Part shown: positions 27,062 through 36,766 of the stretch, piece by piece
Numbering within the stretch: the first letter of the stretch is position 1
Layout: each line of letters begins with the position of its first letter
Source: CAWGMT01 sp963823675
GTDB lineage: Bacteria; Planctomycetota; Planctomycetia; Isosphaerales; Isosphaeraceae
NCBI GenBank assembly: GCA_963823675.1
Contig: CAWGMT010000020.1
Coordinates: 421,391-485,390 of the forward strand
Direction: 5' to 3'
DNA length: 64,000 bases
The notes under the pieces: model-generated
What the model was told of the DNA's origin: nothing
Database searches by the model: none
The model's input: the letters and a program-made list of their open reading frames with translations, nothing else
Translations under genes and position numbers: made by a program

Positions 27062-28563
27062 TGCTGCGGGACGAGTTTCCTGTGACGCAATCGAATCCCT
27101 TCTCCCAGGAATCTATTACCGAAAGTGGCAGCCACGTGAGCGACGCAGGGGCGTCCGATCTGGCCCGCCGGTTCGGCCTGGGGACCGCCGTCGCGCTCGT
27201 GGTGGGCGAAACGATCGGGGTGGGGATCTTTCTCACTCCGGCGGAGATGGCCAAGACACTGGGCTCTCCATTCTGGCTCCTGGTTGTCTGGCTGACCATG
27301 GGAGTCTGCTCGATGGGCGGAGCACTTTGCTTTGGGGCTCTGGCGGCGCGCTATCCTCAGGCAGGAGGTCCTTATGCCTATTTGCGCGAAGCTTATGGGC
27401 CTCGAGCAGCATTTCTCTACGGTTGGTTGTCACTCCTGGTGACCGACCCAGGTCTTACGGCTGCACTGGCCGTTGGATTGGCTCGCTATGTTGGCCACCT
27501 CGTGTCTCTACCGCCCTGGGGACACAAAGCCGTCGCGATCACGGCCATCGTTGTCATGGCCAGTGCCAGCATGCGCCGCGCTTCGCTCGCCTCCCAGGCC
27601 CTGAGCGCGCTTGCGGTACTCAAGCTCAGCCTGTTAGGCTTCCTGGTGGTTTGGGGCTTCGCGCTCGGAAGTGGCGACTGGTCGAACCTCATGCCGTTCT
27701 GGTCCCAGCGACCGGGGTCCGATCCCCTCCTTGCAGCCCTGGCAGGCGGATTGATCCTCTCATTCTTCTCGTTCGGGGGTTGGTGGGATGCCAGCAAACT
27801 CGCGGGCGAAGTGCGCGACCCAGAGCGTACAGTACCGGCAGCGCTCGTCCTGGGCGTCGCCATCGTGACGGTCGTCTACCTCCTTATCAACACCGTATTT
27901 CTCTACCTGGTACCTCCCGCCCAAATTGCCTCGGACGAGGCATTCGCAGCTCTGGCGGGCAAAGCTCTCTTCGGCCGAGCCGGCGAAATCATCTTCGCGA
28001 CCGTGGTTGTCGTCTCAGTCGCTGGAAGCCTCACTGCCGTTTTCATCGCTTTCCCCCGTGTTTACTACGCCATGGCGCGTGACGGCCTGTTTTTCCGAAG
28101 GTTCGCCGCTGTCGATCCCCAGTCGGGCACACCTGCGCGCGCCGTCGCTCTTCAGGCTGGGCTCGCCGCCCTACTCGTGTTGAGCGGTACCTTCAACCAG
28201 ATCCTCACGTATTTCATGGTGCCGACGATTGCCTTCCTGGGCTTTACCGTCACGGCGGTCTTCGTGCTCCGCCGGGGGTCGCCGACTCAGCCCCCTTTGC
28301 GAGCACCCGGTTATCCGCTGTCGCCGTTGTTATTCCTGGCTTCGATCCTGGTGCTGCTGGTCCTGCTGGTCGTCGGCAGACCTCGCGAAGCGTTGACCGG
28401 GCTTTTCATCGTCTTGCTGGGAGTGCCTGTTTCCTGGCGTGTAGCTGGGCAACGCCCATCCTCCACTGAGAGCCCCGCCTCAATTCCAGCCGGCAACGTC
28501 TCCGTCTCGGCATTGCCTTTGACCGAGTCTGCCGCGGCCTCGACAATGAGCACTAACCCCTGA
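27061..28563 (+). CDS. APC-superfamily amino acid permease
   Basis: 500 residues with about twelve membrane helices. The N-terminal FGLGTAVALVVGETIGVGIFLTP is the APC substrate-binding helix 1 (motif GETIGVGIF). FSFGGWWDASKLAGEVRDPERTVP (motif FFSFGGWW) is typical of cationic or neutral amino acid exchangers. The substrate cannot be told from sequence. The start may be ATG 27061 (one-base overlap with the previous stop) or GTG 27082. The peroxidase gene follows after 21 bp, so the two are probably cotranscribed. Confidence 0.85.
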   Translation: MLRDEFPVTQSNPFSQESITESGSHVSDAGASDLARRFGLGTAVALVVGETIGVGIFLTPAEMAKTLGSPFWLLVVWLTMGVCSMGGALCFGALAARYPQAGGPYAYLREAYGPRAAFLYGWLSLLVTDPGLTAALAVGLARYVGHLVSLPPWGHKAVAITAIVVMASASMRRASLASQALSALAVLKLSLLGFLVVWGFALGSGDWSNLMPFWSQRPGSDPLLAALAGGLILSFFSFGGWWDASKLAGEVRDPERTVPAALVLGVAIVTVVYLLINTVFLYLVPPAQIASDEAFAALAGKALFGRAGEIIFATVVVVSVAGSLTAVFIAFPRVYYAMARDGLFFRRFAAVDPQSGTPARAVALQAGLAALLVLSGTFNQILTYFMVPTIAFLGFTVTAVFVLRRGSPTQPPLRAPGYPLSPLLFLASILVLLVLLVVGRPREALTGLFIVLLGVPVSWRVAGQRPSSTESPASIPAGNVSVSALPLTESAAASTMSTNP

Positions 28564-28584
28564 AACTGAAACGAGGGATTCACG

Positions 28585-29151
28585 ATGGCCTGGATTCGGA
28601 CCGTTTCACTCGAAGAAGCCGACGAGAGCGTGCTCAAGGCCATGGCCGACCAGCGCGCCCTATATCCCCCTGAGTACGCAAAGCCCGTGCAGGAACTGGA
28701 TCAAGGACTGCCGGGAATCGTCGCCTCGCACACGCTCATTCCGGCGGCGCTCCACCACGCGTTCGCCACGTTCGGAGCCTTGATGTCGCCGCAGTTGCCA
28801 CTGGAGCGCCGGCAGCACGAAATGATTGCCACGATGGTTTCGCTCACCAACCGCTGTCATTACTGAATTGTCTCACACGCAGAGTTTCTGCGTCGGGTTA
28901 CCCTGGATGATACACTGGTCCAGGCGTTGAAAGAGGACTACACGAAAGCTCCCATCACGGATCAGGAGCGAGTGATGGTCAACTATGTGATCAAGCTCAC
29001 CAAGGATGCAACCAAGGTTTCGCCCGAGGATCACCAGCGGTTGCGCTGCGCCGGCTTCGATGACCGGGCAATCTTGCAGATCACGTTGATCGCGGCCTGG
29101 TTCAACTACATCAATCGCGTTGCCGACGCGCTGGGGGTTGGCCGCGACTGA
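28585..29151 (+). CDS. AhpD-family peroxidase-related protein, candidate selenoprotein (UGA at codon 94)
   Basis: Carboxymuconolactone decarboxylase/AhpD-type peroxidase-related enzyme of 188 residues if the TGA at 28864-28866 is read through. The frame is identical on both sides. The first 93 codons end LTNRCHY, and the sequence resumes IVSHAEFLRRV and continues to the TGA at 29149. The family active site is C-x-x-C-x3-H; here it reads C91-H-Y-U94-I-V-S-H98, so the recoded residue is the peroxidatic Cys position. A perfect short hairpin with a GUU loop follows (28877-28893). GAGGG precedes the start. A plain nonsense mutation is the alternative, but position and hairpin favour selenocysteine. 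Confidence 0.8.
28867..28900 (+). promoter_or_regulatory. Candidate bacterial SECIS element
   Basis: Directly after UGA 28864-28866, a perfect stem ACGCAGA/TCTGCGT (28877-28883 with 28887-28893) is capped by the 3-base loop GTT. The loop begins 17 bases after the UGA, and its first base is G followed by T. Bacterial SECIS elements in coding sequence have a small apical loop with an early G at about this distance, and the E. coli fdhF loop also has GU. Weak further pairing (CTC with GGG) can extend the stem below. Confidence 0.75.
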
Positions 29152-29161
29152 ACAGGGCATT

Positions 29162-29554
29162 TCATGCGATTGGCCTGGGCTCGTCGTGTTCTTCGTCGAC
29201 GATCTCGAAGACATAACCATTCGGGTCCCGGAAGAAGAAGCGGGCAAATGGCGTTTCGCGCAGAGGCTCGATCAAGGCGGCCCCGTGTGCTCCCAATCGC
29301 TCTTTCAACCCGGAAAACTCCGAGCGTGGGCAGGTGACCGCAATATGACGGCCGAATTCGCGCTCAAATCGTGACGGCTCGAATTCGGGATCTTCAACCA
29401 GGTGTAATTCGCACCCTGGCGCGATTTCGAGCCAGGCGGCCGCCACGCCGATATTGCCTGGCCGTGCAATCCGGCGCCAACCCAGCACGTCGCGGAAGAA
29501 GTCCACGGACCGCTCTACGTCGCGGGTTGCCAGCGTGATGTGTGCCAGTGCCAC
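29162..29554 (-). CDS. VOC/glyoxalase-family protein
   Basis: 130-residue vicinal-oxygen-chelate protein with two beta-alpha-beta-beta-beta modules. LAHITLATRDVERSVDFFRDVLGW supplies the first metal His, HLVEDPEFEP a central residue, and FFFRDPNGYVFEIVDEEH the C-terminal Glu. The start at GTG 29554 is preferred because AGGGAG lies just upstream; a longer GTG start at 29569 would include that site. It is convergent with the peroxidase gene, with stops 10 bp apart. The substrate is unknown. Confidence 0.8.
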   Translation of the reverse strand: MALAHITLATRDVERSVDFFRDVLGWRRIARPGNIGVAAAWLEIAPGCELHLVEDPEFEPSRFEREFGRHIAVTCPRSEFSGLKERLGAHGAALIEPLRETPFARFFFRDPNGYVFEIVDEEHDEPRPIA

Positions 29555-29720
29555 TGTCTTCTCCCTCACGCGCCTCGGGTTGTGAATTTGCTTCGGGATG
29601 CCCCATAATAGCAGGGAAGTCGAAACCTGATCACCGCAATGCGCAGGGCTCGTGGTGCCGTAATTGAAACCGCTACGCGGTTAGCGCTAACCTCGCGATG
29701 TGTTCCTGGCTCTGATCGCA

Positions 29721-31850
29721 TCAGGGAATTACTTCGAAGCCAGCGACGTTGGTGAAATGCCCCTTGGAACGTTCGGGCTTTTCGTCAAGGATGGTGATCG
29801 TGAGAAGGTGGCGGCCGGCAGGTAGACCTTCCTTGCGCCAGTCAAACGGCAGGCCGCGCTGGGGGGCGTACTGGTCAACCCTTCCGACTGCCTGTCCATC
29901 GACACGAAGCTCGGCAGTACCCGCATCGTCGAAACGATAGCCGATCCAGCGAATACCCGTGCCGGCGAACTGGAACTTCACCGATGATCCTGGCCGGTCA
30001 TTGAAGCGAAAAGCCCGGGATTCCCGCCAGCCATCGCCCGAGAACTGAGCAGCGCGGTGCGAGCGACGGTTTGGGTCGAGGTACAGGTAATACGGCTCGC
30101 CTAGCTTGAACACATAAAACGGCCGGACCAGAAGGTTGGCGTCATGCCTGCTGTGATAGGTCAAGGGCTCTCCATCGGAAGCGACCAGCGCGTGCTCGAG
30201 GCTGCCCTCGCGAAGGATGTCTCCAGGGTTCTGGCCCGTCGAGCGGACTGCCAAGGCCACCGGCCCGCGAATGATTGCTGCGGGAAAAGGCGTTGAAGAA
30301 TCCAGTGGCTTGACGTCAAACTTCATGGGCAGGTGGGCCGTAACACGGTCGCCGTTCTGCCAACCGCGATGAATCGTCACCCAGCCGCGTTCATCGACCG
30401 GCGCGACCACCGGCTGCCCGTTCACCGAGACGCTGATCGGGCCGGCCAGCCAACCGGGTGCGCGGAGCTTGACACCGAAGGTTGCAGTCGTCTGCGATGC
30501 GATGGTCAGCTCGGTCGATTCCGCCTCGGGAAACCGCGTGCGCTGGCGCACTGTGACGGTACCGCCAGGGCGAGTCCAAACCAAGGTCGAGGGCACGAAC
30601 AAATTAACGTACAGCTCCTCCTGACCATGGAAATAGATGAGGTCGTGCAGATCGGCCAGTGCCATGGGACGGGTGCCCGTGCAGCATGACCATCCGACGG
30701 AGTGATTATGCTTGGCGCCGCCTAAGCTGTTATAGTCGGAGTAATAAAAGACCAAGCCGTCCGGGGACATTGGGATCGTCGCCGCGATTCCGTTGTAGGC
30801 GGTGCGTTCGATCCAGTTGCCGTAGCGGGCATCGCCGGTGATCGTCATCAAGTACTTGCAGAGCTTCAAGATGGCGAATGCACCGCACTGGGTTTCGAAC
30901 GAGTCGTGCGAACAATCCGTCTTGCGCCGCCAAGCCGCCCGGGGCAAGAGTTGCTCGTCGGGACCGAAACCTCCGGTGGCGAAGCACTGGTGCGCCAGCA
31001 GATCGTCGTGAGCGTGGAGGATGGTATCGAGAAAATGCTGTTCACCACTGTGGAGGTAAGCCTGGGCCGCCCCACCCAAGGTGTTGACGTGGCTGTAGGC
31101 ATGATAGATGTCCGTCCGCCGGCCCTCGCCGCGGTCGCCAAAGAGATCGCCCCGCCGGGCAAAGACATCCCAATATTCGGAATAATGCCAGACGGTCGCA
31201 AAGTCGCGATAAGTTCGGTCGCCAGTGGCGCGATGAGCACGATAAAGGTTTTCGCTGAGCGTGTACCATTCGGTCCCGGCAAAGGCGTAAGCGTTCGACC
31301 GGTCGAGGTTCTTGATCGCCCAGGCTGTGATCTTGGCGAGTGATTCGGCCGCCAACTTGCTGTCGCAGTGAATAATCAGGTCAACCAAACCGCCCACCAT
31401 CTTATCGTAGATGTAATGGGGAGCATTCGGTTTCCGCGAGTAGAAGAAGTAGCCGTCGGGCTCGATGCACTTCGCCCACTCCCGAAGCAAGACCTCGGCC
31501 TTGTCGCGGTAGGAAGGGTCGCCGGTGACCGCGTGCAGTCGTGCCAGGCCCGAAAGAATCTGGCCGAAGACGTGGAAGATGTCCGACGAGTACCAGCCGC
31601 CCAGGTCGGCACCCGGCGCGGGCCGGCCGGCCCGTTTGCGGAACCCCTTGAGCAGGTCGTCGTTGGGAATCCGCAAGTAGTCCTCGCGGGCGGCGTCCAC
31701 TTGCTGCCGGAGCGGACCATCGTCGAGGCTTACACCGCGGTAGCCAAATGGTTCGATCGCCAAACGAACCGGCGTAGGAGAAGATATGGCGGGACCGGTC
31801 CTCTGGGCAGGCAGTGCACGCAGTAACATAGCAAGGAGCACGCTCAGCAT
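29721..31850 (-). CDS. GH127-like beta-L-arabinofuranosidase (DUF1680)
   Basis: 709 residues with a short signal segment. The (alpha/alpha)6 GH127 domain contains the catalytic Glu/Cys pair in FETQCGAF (E320, C322) and the zinc Cys pair in WSCCTGT (C389, C390), as in bifidobacterial HypBA1. The enzyme would remove beta-L-arabinofuranose, or a related sugar for other DUF1680 members. The C-terminal roughly 110 residues (FAGTGIRWIGYRFDDAG) resemble a carbohydrate-binding beta-sandwich. AAGGGGGAG precedes ATG 31850. It stands 75 bp after the DUF1552 gene on the same strand. Confidence 0.85.
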   Translation of the reverse strand: MLSVLLAMLLRALPAQRTGPAISSPTPVRLAIEPFGYRGVSLDDGPLRQQVDAAREDYLRIPNDDLLKGFRKRAGRPAPGADLGGWYSSDIFHVFGQILSGLARLHAVTGDPSYRDKAEVLLREWAKCIEPDGYFFYSRKPNAPHYIYDKMVGGLVDLIIHCDSKLAAESLAKITAWAIKNLDRSNAYAFAGTEWYTLSENLYRAHRATGDRTYRDFATVWHYSEYWDVFARRGDLFGDRGEGRRTDIYHAYSHVNTLGGAAQAYLHSGEQHFLDTILHAHDDLLAHQCFATGGFGPDEQLLPRAAWRRKTDCSHDSFETQCGAFAILKLCKYLMTITGDARYGNWIERTAYNGIAATIPMSPDGLVFYYSDYNSLGGAKHNHSVGWSCCTGTRPMALADLHDLIYFHGQEELYVNLFVPSTLVWTRPGGTVTVRQRTRFPEAESTELTIASQTTATFGVKLRAPGWLAGPISVSVNGQPVVAPVDERGWVTIHRGWQNGDRVTAHLPMKFDVKPLDSSTPFPAAIIRGPVALAVRSTGQNPGDILREGSLEHALVASDGEPLTYHSRHDANLLVRPFYVFKLGEPYYLYLDPNRRSHRAAQFSGDGWRESRAFRFNDRPGSSVKFQFAGTGIRWIGYRFDDAGTAELRVDGQAVGRVDQYAPQRGLPFDWRKEGLPAGRHLLTITILDEKPERSKGHFTNVAGFEVIP

Positions 31851-31926
31851 AGACTCCCCCTTTGCACGGCGATTGCGTTGACGGCACGACCCGACACGTA
31901 GCTTATAGGGGGTTGCGGCACCAGGA

Positions 31927-33246
31927 TCACGTCAAGCCTGTGAGGACGCCATCGCCAGAGAGGTTCGGGTTGCCGAAGCGCTCGATATGGTGCCCCATGC
32001 CGTTAGCCAGAGCCAGCAAGAGCCGGTTGTGAGGTACTTTCTTGTACTTGAGCGAGCGGCCCATGCGAAAATCGAGGCCGTTGCCGACGAGCACGAAAGG
32101 AATATCGTTCAAGGTATGAGAGTTGCCTTTCCCAAGCTCGTTGGTCCAGACCACCACGGTGTTATCCAGCAGGCTGCCGCCGCCGCCCGGCTCGGGAGTT
32201 TCCGCCAGCCGTTTGACGAGATAGGCCATTTGTTCGGCATACCACTTGTTGATCTTGATCAGCATTTCTTGCGATTTCTTGTTGCTGTCCGGGTGATGTG
32301 ACAGCTCGTGGTGGGACTCGTCAACACCGATCCAGCGCATCCTCGCCTGGCCGACTGAATTGGTAAATTGCAGGGTCGCCACCCGAGCAAAGTCGGCGCC
32401 AAACCCTTTGACCAGGAGATCAATCTGCATCTTGCTGATCTTGGGCATGCTGGCGTTTTCGTGCTTCACACCCGGCTCGAGCTCGGGAACGGCATGCCCG
32501 ATGTCATGGCTGCGGTTGTCCCGAAGCTCCTGTTCCATTTCACGCACGAATGTCGCGTGTTCCTCCAGGAGTTGCCGGTCCTCGACGCTCACCACCTTTT
32601 CGACCTTGCGCAAGTCGGCCTGAAGGTCGTCGAGGATGCTCTTAAAGGTTTCTTGATCCTTCATCCGGCCATACAACTTGCCAAACATCTGGTAGGGATC
32701 GTCAATCGGGGCGATCGGCTTGTTTGGCCCGGCGTAGACCATCCGGCTCCAGGTGTCCGCGCGGTCGGGGACCAGCACGCCAAATTCCAGGGAACCGAAC
32801 CGCGTGCGGGTATCTGGCCTGGCCTGAAGGTAGTTCTTGATTTCCTGATCGATCGAGATCCCCTTGGCCCATCCGGCCGGTGTGTCGGAACCACCCTGGA
32901 TATTTCCCGGAAACAACTCGATCCCAGTCAAAAGGCAGCCCATGCCGCGCATATGGTTGTCGCCGTCGCCGCGCAGCTTGTCGCAAACGCCATGGAGGAT
33001 CAAGGTACGATCACGGAATGGCTCGAGCGGCGTGAGGATCTCCTTGAACTTGAACGAAGTCCCCTCCTGGTCGGGCCAGAAGGCAGAGGGCACCACGCCG
33101 TTAGGACTGAACATCACCACCAGTCTTTGCTTACGCCGCTGTTGATTCGCGAAGCCCAGGCTGGGCAGGTTCAAGATAAAAGGGAGGGCCGCCGTACGAA
33201 GTCCCAGGTCGCGGATGAATGCGCGTCGGCTGCTACGGTCGATCAT
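31927..33246 (-). CDS. DUF1552 domain-containing protein
   Basis: 439 residues. The N-terminus (SSRRAFIRDLGLRTAALPFIL) resembles a twin-arginine signal. LVVMFSPNGVVPSAFWP, HMRGMGCLLTG and VVWTNELGKGNSHTLND are typical of DUF1552. Such genes normally sit directly beside a DUF1592 cytochrome gene, and the one at 33361-35751 lies upstream in the transcript with a 114-bp gap. The function is unknown, presumably an extracytoplasmic hydrolase-like partner. Confidence 0.9.
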   Translation of the reverse strand: MIDRSSRRAFIRDLGLRTAALPFILNLPSLGFANQQRRKQRLVVMFSPNGVVPSAFWPDQEGTSFKFKEILTPLEPFRDRTLILHGVCDKLRGDGDNHMRGMGCLLTGIELFPGNIQGGSDTPAGWAKGISIDQEIKNYLQARPDTRTRFGSLEFGVLVPDRADTWSRMVYAGPNKPIAPIDDPYQMFGKLYGRMKDQETFKSILDDLQADLRKVEKVVSVEDRQLLEEHATFVREMEQELRDNRSHDIGHAVPELEPGVKHENASMPKISKMQIDLLVKGFGADFARVATLQFTNSVGQARMRWIGVDESHHELSHHPDSNKKSQEMLIKINKWYAEQMAYLVKRLAETPEPGGGGSLLDNTVVVWTNELGKGNSHTLNDIPFVLVGNGLDFRMGRSLKYKKVPHNRLLLALANGMGHHIERFGNPNLSGDGVLTGLT

Positions 33247-33360
33247 TTCACTCTCCAGGATGCGTTGGCCGAGCTGGCTATCTCCGCCGACAGGCCAGGC
33301 GGATAACTACGATCTTAGCCGCCATGCAGGACCAGAGCCAGTTGCCGCTTGGGATCGACT

Positions 33361-35751
33361 TCAAGATTTCACTCCCCGCGGCGTCAGAGCCGATGTCGCC
33401 ATGATCTCGGTCATCAACTTCCGAACGTTGAAGTCTTGTGCCAGGAAGAATCGTCGCAACTCGGGTAGTGCCTGAGGCCCAAAAGCGCGTATGGGTTGCT
33501 TGACCAGGTAGTGGAATAGCTGCTGGACGAAAGCCGTGTGGGTCTCCTCGCTGCGAGTCAGGAAGGCCGCCAGCTCGCGGATGCCGTTAACCTTCACGAG
33601 CGCGCCCTTGCGGGTTTCATAGGTCCCGGTCGCGTCAATCGGCCGTCCTTTTTCCTGATTCCGATATCGACCGACCGCGTCAAAGTTCTCCAGCGTAAAT
33701 CCGAGGGAATTGATCATCCCGTGACAGGACTGACATGACGCCGGCTTGGTTTGCAGTGTGACGCGCTGCCGGGTGGTCAGATCAGGGTGGAGGTCCACCG
33801 CAAGCGGGGCAACGGCTTCGGGCGGTGGTCGAAGCACCCTGCCCAGTAAGCTACGGGAAATAAAGACTCCCCGATGAATAGGAGAGCTTGTCGCCGTATA
33901 CGCAAAGTTTGCCATGAGGTAAGGGTGGGATAACACGCCGGCGCACATTTGGGGATCGAAAGCAACCTTCTGAAACTGTGCATCCGGAGCCAGTGGAGCA
34001 CCGTAGAATCGCGCCAGCCGGCCGTTTAGATACAAACTGTCGGCGGTCAGAAGCTCACGGAAATCAGCAGCCTTGCTGTCGATCACATCTTGGAGAAAGA
34101 GATCGAGCGAAGTCCGCAAGTCGGAAGCAATCGCCTCGTCGAACTGGGAAAACTGCTTGCGATCCTTGACGATCTCGGGCGGTTGATCGACCCTGAGCCA
34201 TTGCAGCAGAAAGTTGCGAAGCTTGGAGCGAGCGCGCAAGTCGGTGACCATGCGCTCCGCCTGGCGGACGACCTGCTCGCGGCTGGCGAGTCGGCCAGCC
34301 GCAGCGGCTTCCAGCAAAGGTTGGTCAGGCAAGGAATCCCAGAGCCCGAAGGAGATCCGGGACGCCACGTCATAATGATCGGGGTGGCCGCTCTTCATCT
34401 CGTGGTAGAGGAATCGGGGCGACTTGAGAGTCAGGAGCACGACTCGCTTGACGGCCGTCTCCAGGTCCCGGACATCCTTGAACTGGTGATCGACGAAGAA
34501 CGCCTTCTGTTCGTCCGGGAGCGGCCGCCGGAACGCCCGCTCCGCGAACCGCCGGCAGTAGTCGCGTGCTTTGGTCTCACGGTCGCGGGCATCGTCAGTG
34601 AGACCGGCCAACTCCTTGAGATGCGCGACCACATAGCCCGCGACTTCGATGGCGGCGTCCGTCGTGGCTTGATCCCAAGCCTTCGAGATGGATGTCCCAC
34701 GCTCGTATCCTACGCTACGGTCATCCGGTGGAAAGGGTGTCTTCAGGACAAACGATTCTGGAACGATGCTCGGCGAAAGGTCCCATCGCGGAATCACCTC
34801 GAGCGAGCGCCGCGGCAGCTTCCACTGGAGCGCGATCGATCCTATGGGTTCCTTCGACCGGATGAATTCCAACCGGAGCGGATAAACCCGGCCGCCCAGC
34901 AAGTAAATCGATGCGCGATATTCCGTGTCGCTGCCAGACTTGACTCCAGCATCGATCAGAGGTCGAACGTTGTCGTTGACCCAAAGCCGCGCGGCATTTT
35001 CGGTCTTGATCACGAATTCGTACTCGCCGGTCTCCGGAGCGAGCACCGAGCCCTGCCAGTTGACTCTGAACTCTTGCGAGAAGGGGCGAAACGCTGCCAG
35101 GGGAACCCAGAGAAAGGGCATCTGCTGCCAGCGCTTCGAGAACTCCCTGAGTGCCCTTTGTTCCGGAATCGGACTATCGTTGCCAAAATCGAAGTGAATC
35201 TCGGGGTCGATACGGTTCAGGGAGGCATTGGTCCCGTTGCCATTGCGCCGACGTCTGGTTCGGCTGGAGTAATTACCCCTCAATCCCCGCTGCTCATCCC
35301 AGCGGCCGGATGTGCGGAAACTGCCGATCAGGTCAGCCACTACATTGCGATACTGGCGCACCGTCAGGCGAGAAAGTTCGATCCTCGGCAGCTCGAGCTG
35401 GTTCCGAGCCTGGGCGGCCTTCGAGTAGAACGACTCGTAGATGTATGCGGCAACCTTCTCGGCATCCTCACCCACACATTCACCTGGTGCATCCTCAGGC
35501 ATCGTCTTGGCAATCAGCCTGGCCAGGGCGCTCCTCGAGCGGTCACCCACAAGGGCGCGCGGGTATTGATCATCGGTACCTTCACCTGTTGCTCCATGAC
35601 ACGAGGCACATTTGTGACGGTAGATCTGCTCGCCGGTCTGATCCGGTCCGGCTGCGACCAGGTAAGGAACGAGCAGCCCCGCCGACCACGCAATCAGCGG
35701 AATCGCGCGGTATGGTAATGAACCGAACAGGAGTGGCTTGTGGGTTCGCAT
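33361..35751 (-). CDS. DUF1592-type multidomain cytochrome (DUF1587/PA14/1592/1588/1585)
   Basis: 796 residues. A signal segment is followed by a class I cytochrome c motif CASCH (residues 48-52). A DUF1587-like region, a PA14-like carbohydrate-binding domain (FRVNWQGSVLAPETGEYEF), then DUF1595/1592/1588 (SDLRTSLDLFLQDVI, MANFAYTATSSPIHRGVFISR) and a C-terminal CQSCHGMINSLGF heme motif follow. Planctomycetes and Verrucomicrobia encode many such proteins, and a role in extracellular polysaccharide handling has been suggested. Pairing with DUF1552 is the standard arrangement. Confidence 0.9.
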   Translation of the reverse strand: MRTHKPLLFGSLPYRAIPLIAWSAGLLVPYLVAAGPDQTGEQIYRHKCASCHGATGEGTDDQYPRALVGDRSRSALARLIAKTMPEDAPGECVGEDAEKVAAYIYESFYSKAAQARNQLELPRIELSRLTVRQYRNVVADLIGSFRTSGRWDEQRGLRGNYSSRTRRRRNGNGTNASLNRIDPEIHFDFGNDSPIPEQRALREFSKRWQQMPFLWVPLAAFRPFSQEFRVNWQGSVLAPETGEYEFVIKTENAARLWVNDNVRPLIDAGVKSGSDTEYRASIYLLGGRVYPLRLEFIRSKEPIGSIALQWKLPRRSLEVIPRWDLSPSIVPESFVLKTPFPPDDRSVGYERGTSISKAWDQATTDAAIEVAGYVVAHLKELAGLTDDARDRETKARDYCRRFAERAFRRPLPDEQKAFFVDHQFKDVRDLETAVKRVVLLTLKSPRFLYHEMKSGHPDHYDVASRISFGLWDSLPDQPLLEAAAAGRLASREQVVRQAERMVTDLRARSKLRNFLLQWLRVDQPPEIVKDRKQFSQFDEAIASDLRTSLDLFLQDVIDSKAADFRELLTADSLYLNGRLARFYGAPLAPDAQFQKVAFDPQMCAGVLSHPYLMANFAYTATSSPIHRGVFISRSLLGRVLRPPPEAVAPLAVDLHPDLTTRQRVTLQTKPASCQSCHGMINSLGFTLENFDAVGRYRNQEKGRPIDATGTYETRKGALVKVNGIRELAAFLTRSEETHTAFVQQLFHYLVKQPIRAFGPQALPELRRFFLAQDFNVRKLMTEIMATSALTPRGVKS

Positions 35752-35839
35752 GGGAAGGCCGACGGTAGGAAGACAATTTCCTTCTACCTAACTTCAATTC
35801 GGCAAGCAAGACCGAGACGCCGTGGAATGACAACGAACC

Positions 35840-36748
35840 TTATCCGGGATTGCCTTGGCCGGTCCTGGGCCGCTCGGGATGGCAGAAGATTTCGTCCATG
35901 ACGATGCGGTCGGGCTTGTCGCCGGCGTAGACCCAGACCATGGTCATGACCTCAAGTGTCAGATTGATAAAGTAGTGGCAGCGGCCTTCGGGCACGAGGG
36001 CCGTGGAGTTGCCCGACAAGCAATGGCGACGGCCCTCCACCACACAGGTAGCCACTCCCTGCACGATCGTGATTGACTCGTCAAACTCATGACGGTGGCA
36101 CGGTAGTCGCGCACCCGGTTCAAACACACCGTAGCCGCCGCAGATCCCCTGGGTACCAAGCTCGGCACTAAAAAGATCTTGGAAGCGAGCCCGTGGTGCC
36201 AGTTCGAATTGTGCGGCCGGATCGTTGCGGCACAGCCGCTCCGATTCTGCGCGACCGATCGCATCACCGGGCCGCTCGACGACCGTGAATCGCCCATTGA
36301 CCCACGTTTGATCGGGCACCGCTGAAGCCAGTGACAGGTGAAACGTTGCGAGCGAGCCGGCCGAAAGGTTCACCAGGCGGCGCGGCCGCTGTGCCGTAAT
36401 GTTGATGGAGTCCAGCGGCCCGAGCCGGTACCGCCGGTCTTCGACGTTGACCGCCGCATCCCCGCCCAAGAGAATCAACGCTTCCGAGAATGGCCGGACA
36501 TAATACGGATAGGAAGCGCCGGGCGCCAGGGTTATCAAGCCCGTGAACAAGTTCCGTGCGCCGTTGTGCGAGCCGACCAATATTCGCAACTCGACTCCGG
36601 GCGCCAACGGCCGAACCGTTGCGGTCTCGAACGACTGGATCACTTCCTGGCGCACCGGGAAGGTCTCGCGCGGCTGGATAGGCGCTGTCATGATGGCAAC
36701 CAAACCGAATAAAGGCCAAAGACGACCCCGACCATTCTTCAGTCTCAT
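35840..36748 (-). CDS. Bicupin domain protein, exported
   Basis: 302 residues from ATG 36748 with an N-terminal hydrophobic stretch (RLWPLFGLVAIMTAP). Two cupin barrels are present. The first (LAPGASYPYYVRPFSEALILLGG) lacks metal-binding His. The second has a full set (PCHRHEFDESITIVQG and GRCHYF), so only the C-terminal barrel should bind metal. The substrate is unknown. It is 88 bp upstream of the DUF1592 gene on the same strand. Confidence 0.8.
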   Translation of the reverse strand: MRLKNGRGRLWPLFGLVAIMTAPIQPRETFPVRQEVIQSFETATVRPLAPGVELRILVGSHNGARNLFTGLITLAPGASYPYYVRPFSEALILLGGDAAVNVEDRRYRLGPLDSINITAQRPRRLVNLSAGSLATFHLSLASAVPDQTWVNGRFTVVERPGDAIGRAESERLCRNDPAAQFELAPRARFQDLFSAELGTQGICGGYGVFEPGARLPCHRHEFDESITIVQGVATCVVEGRRHCLSGNSTALVPEGRCHYFINLTLEVMTMVWVYAGDKPDRIVMDEIFCHPERPRTGQGNPG

Positions 36749-36766
36749 CGCAGTCAGCGGCTGCAA

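Noticed and set aside
28585..28866. Peroxidase gene as a pseudogene ended by a nonsense mutation
   Set aside because: The stop falls exactly at the active-site Cys, the frame continues without shift to the normal C-terminus, and a SECIS-like hairpin follows. Chance alone is a poor explanation, though resequencing is needed.
32368..33306. Plus-strand reading frame (312 codons)
   Set aside because: Antisense to the DUF1552 gene, no family motifs.
34090..35718. Long plus-strand reading frame (542 codons)
   Set aside because: It is antisense to the DUF1592 cytochrome, which has clear domain motifs. The antisense frame has no motif or ribosome site and arises from high GC content.
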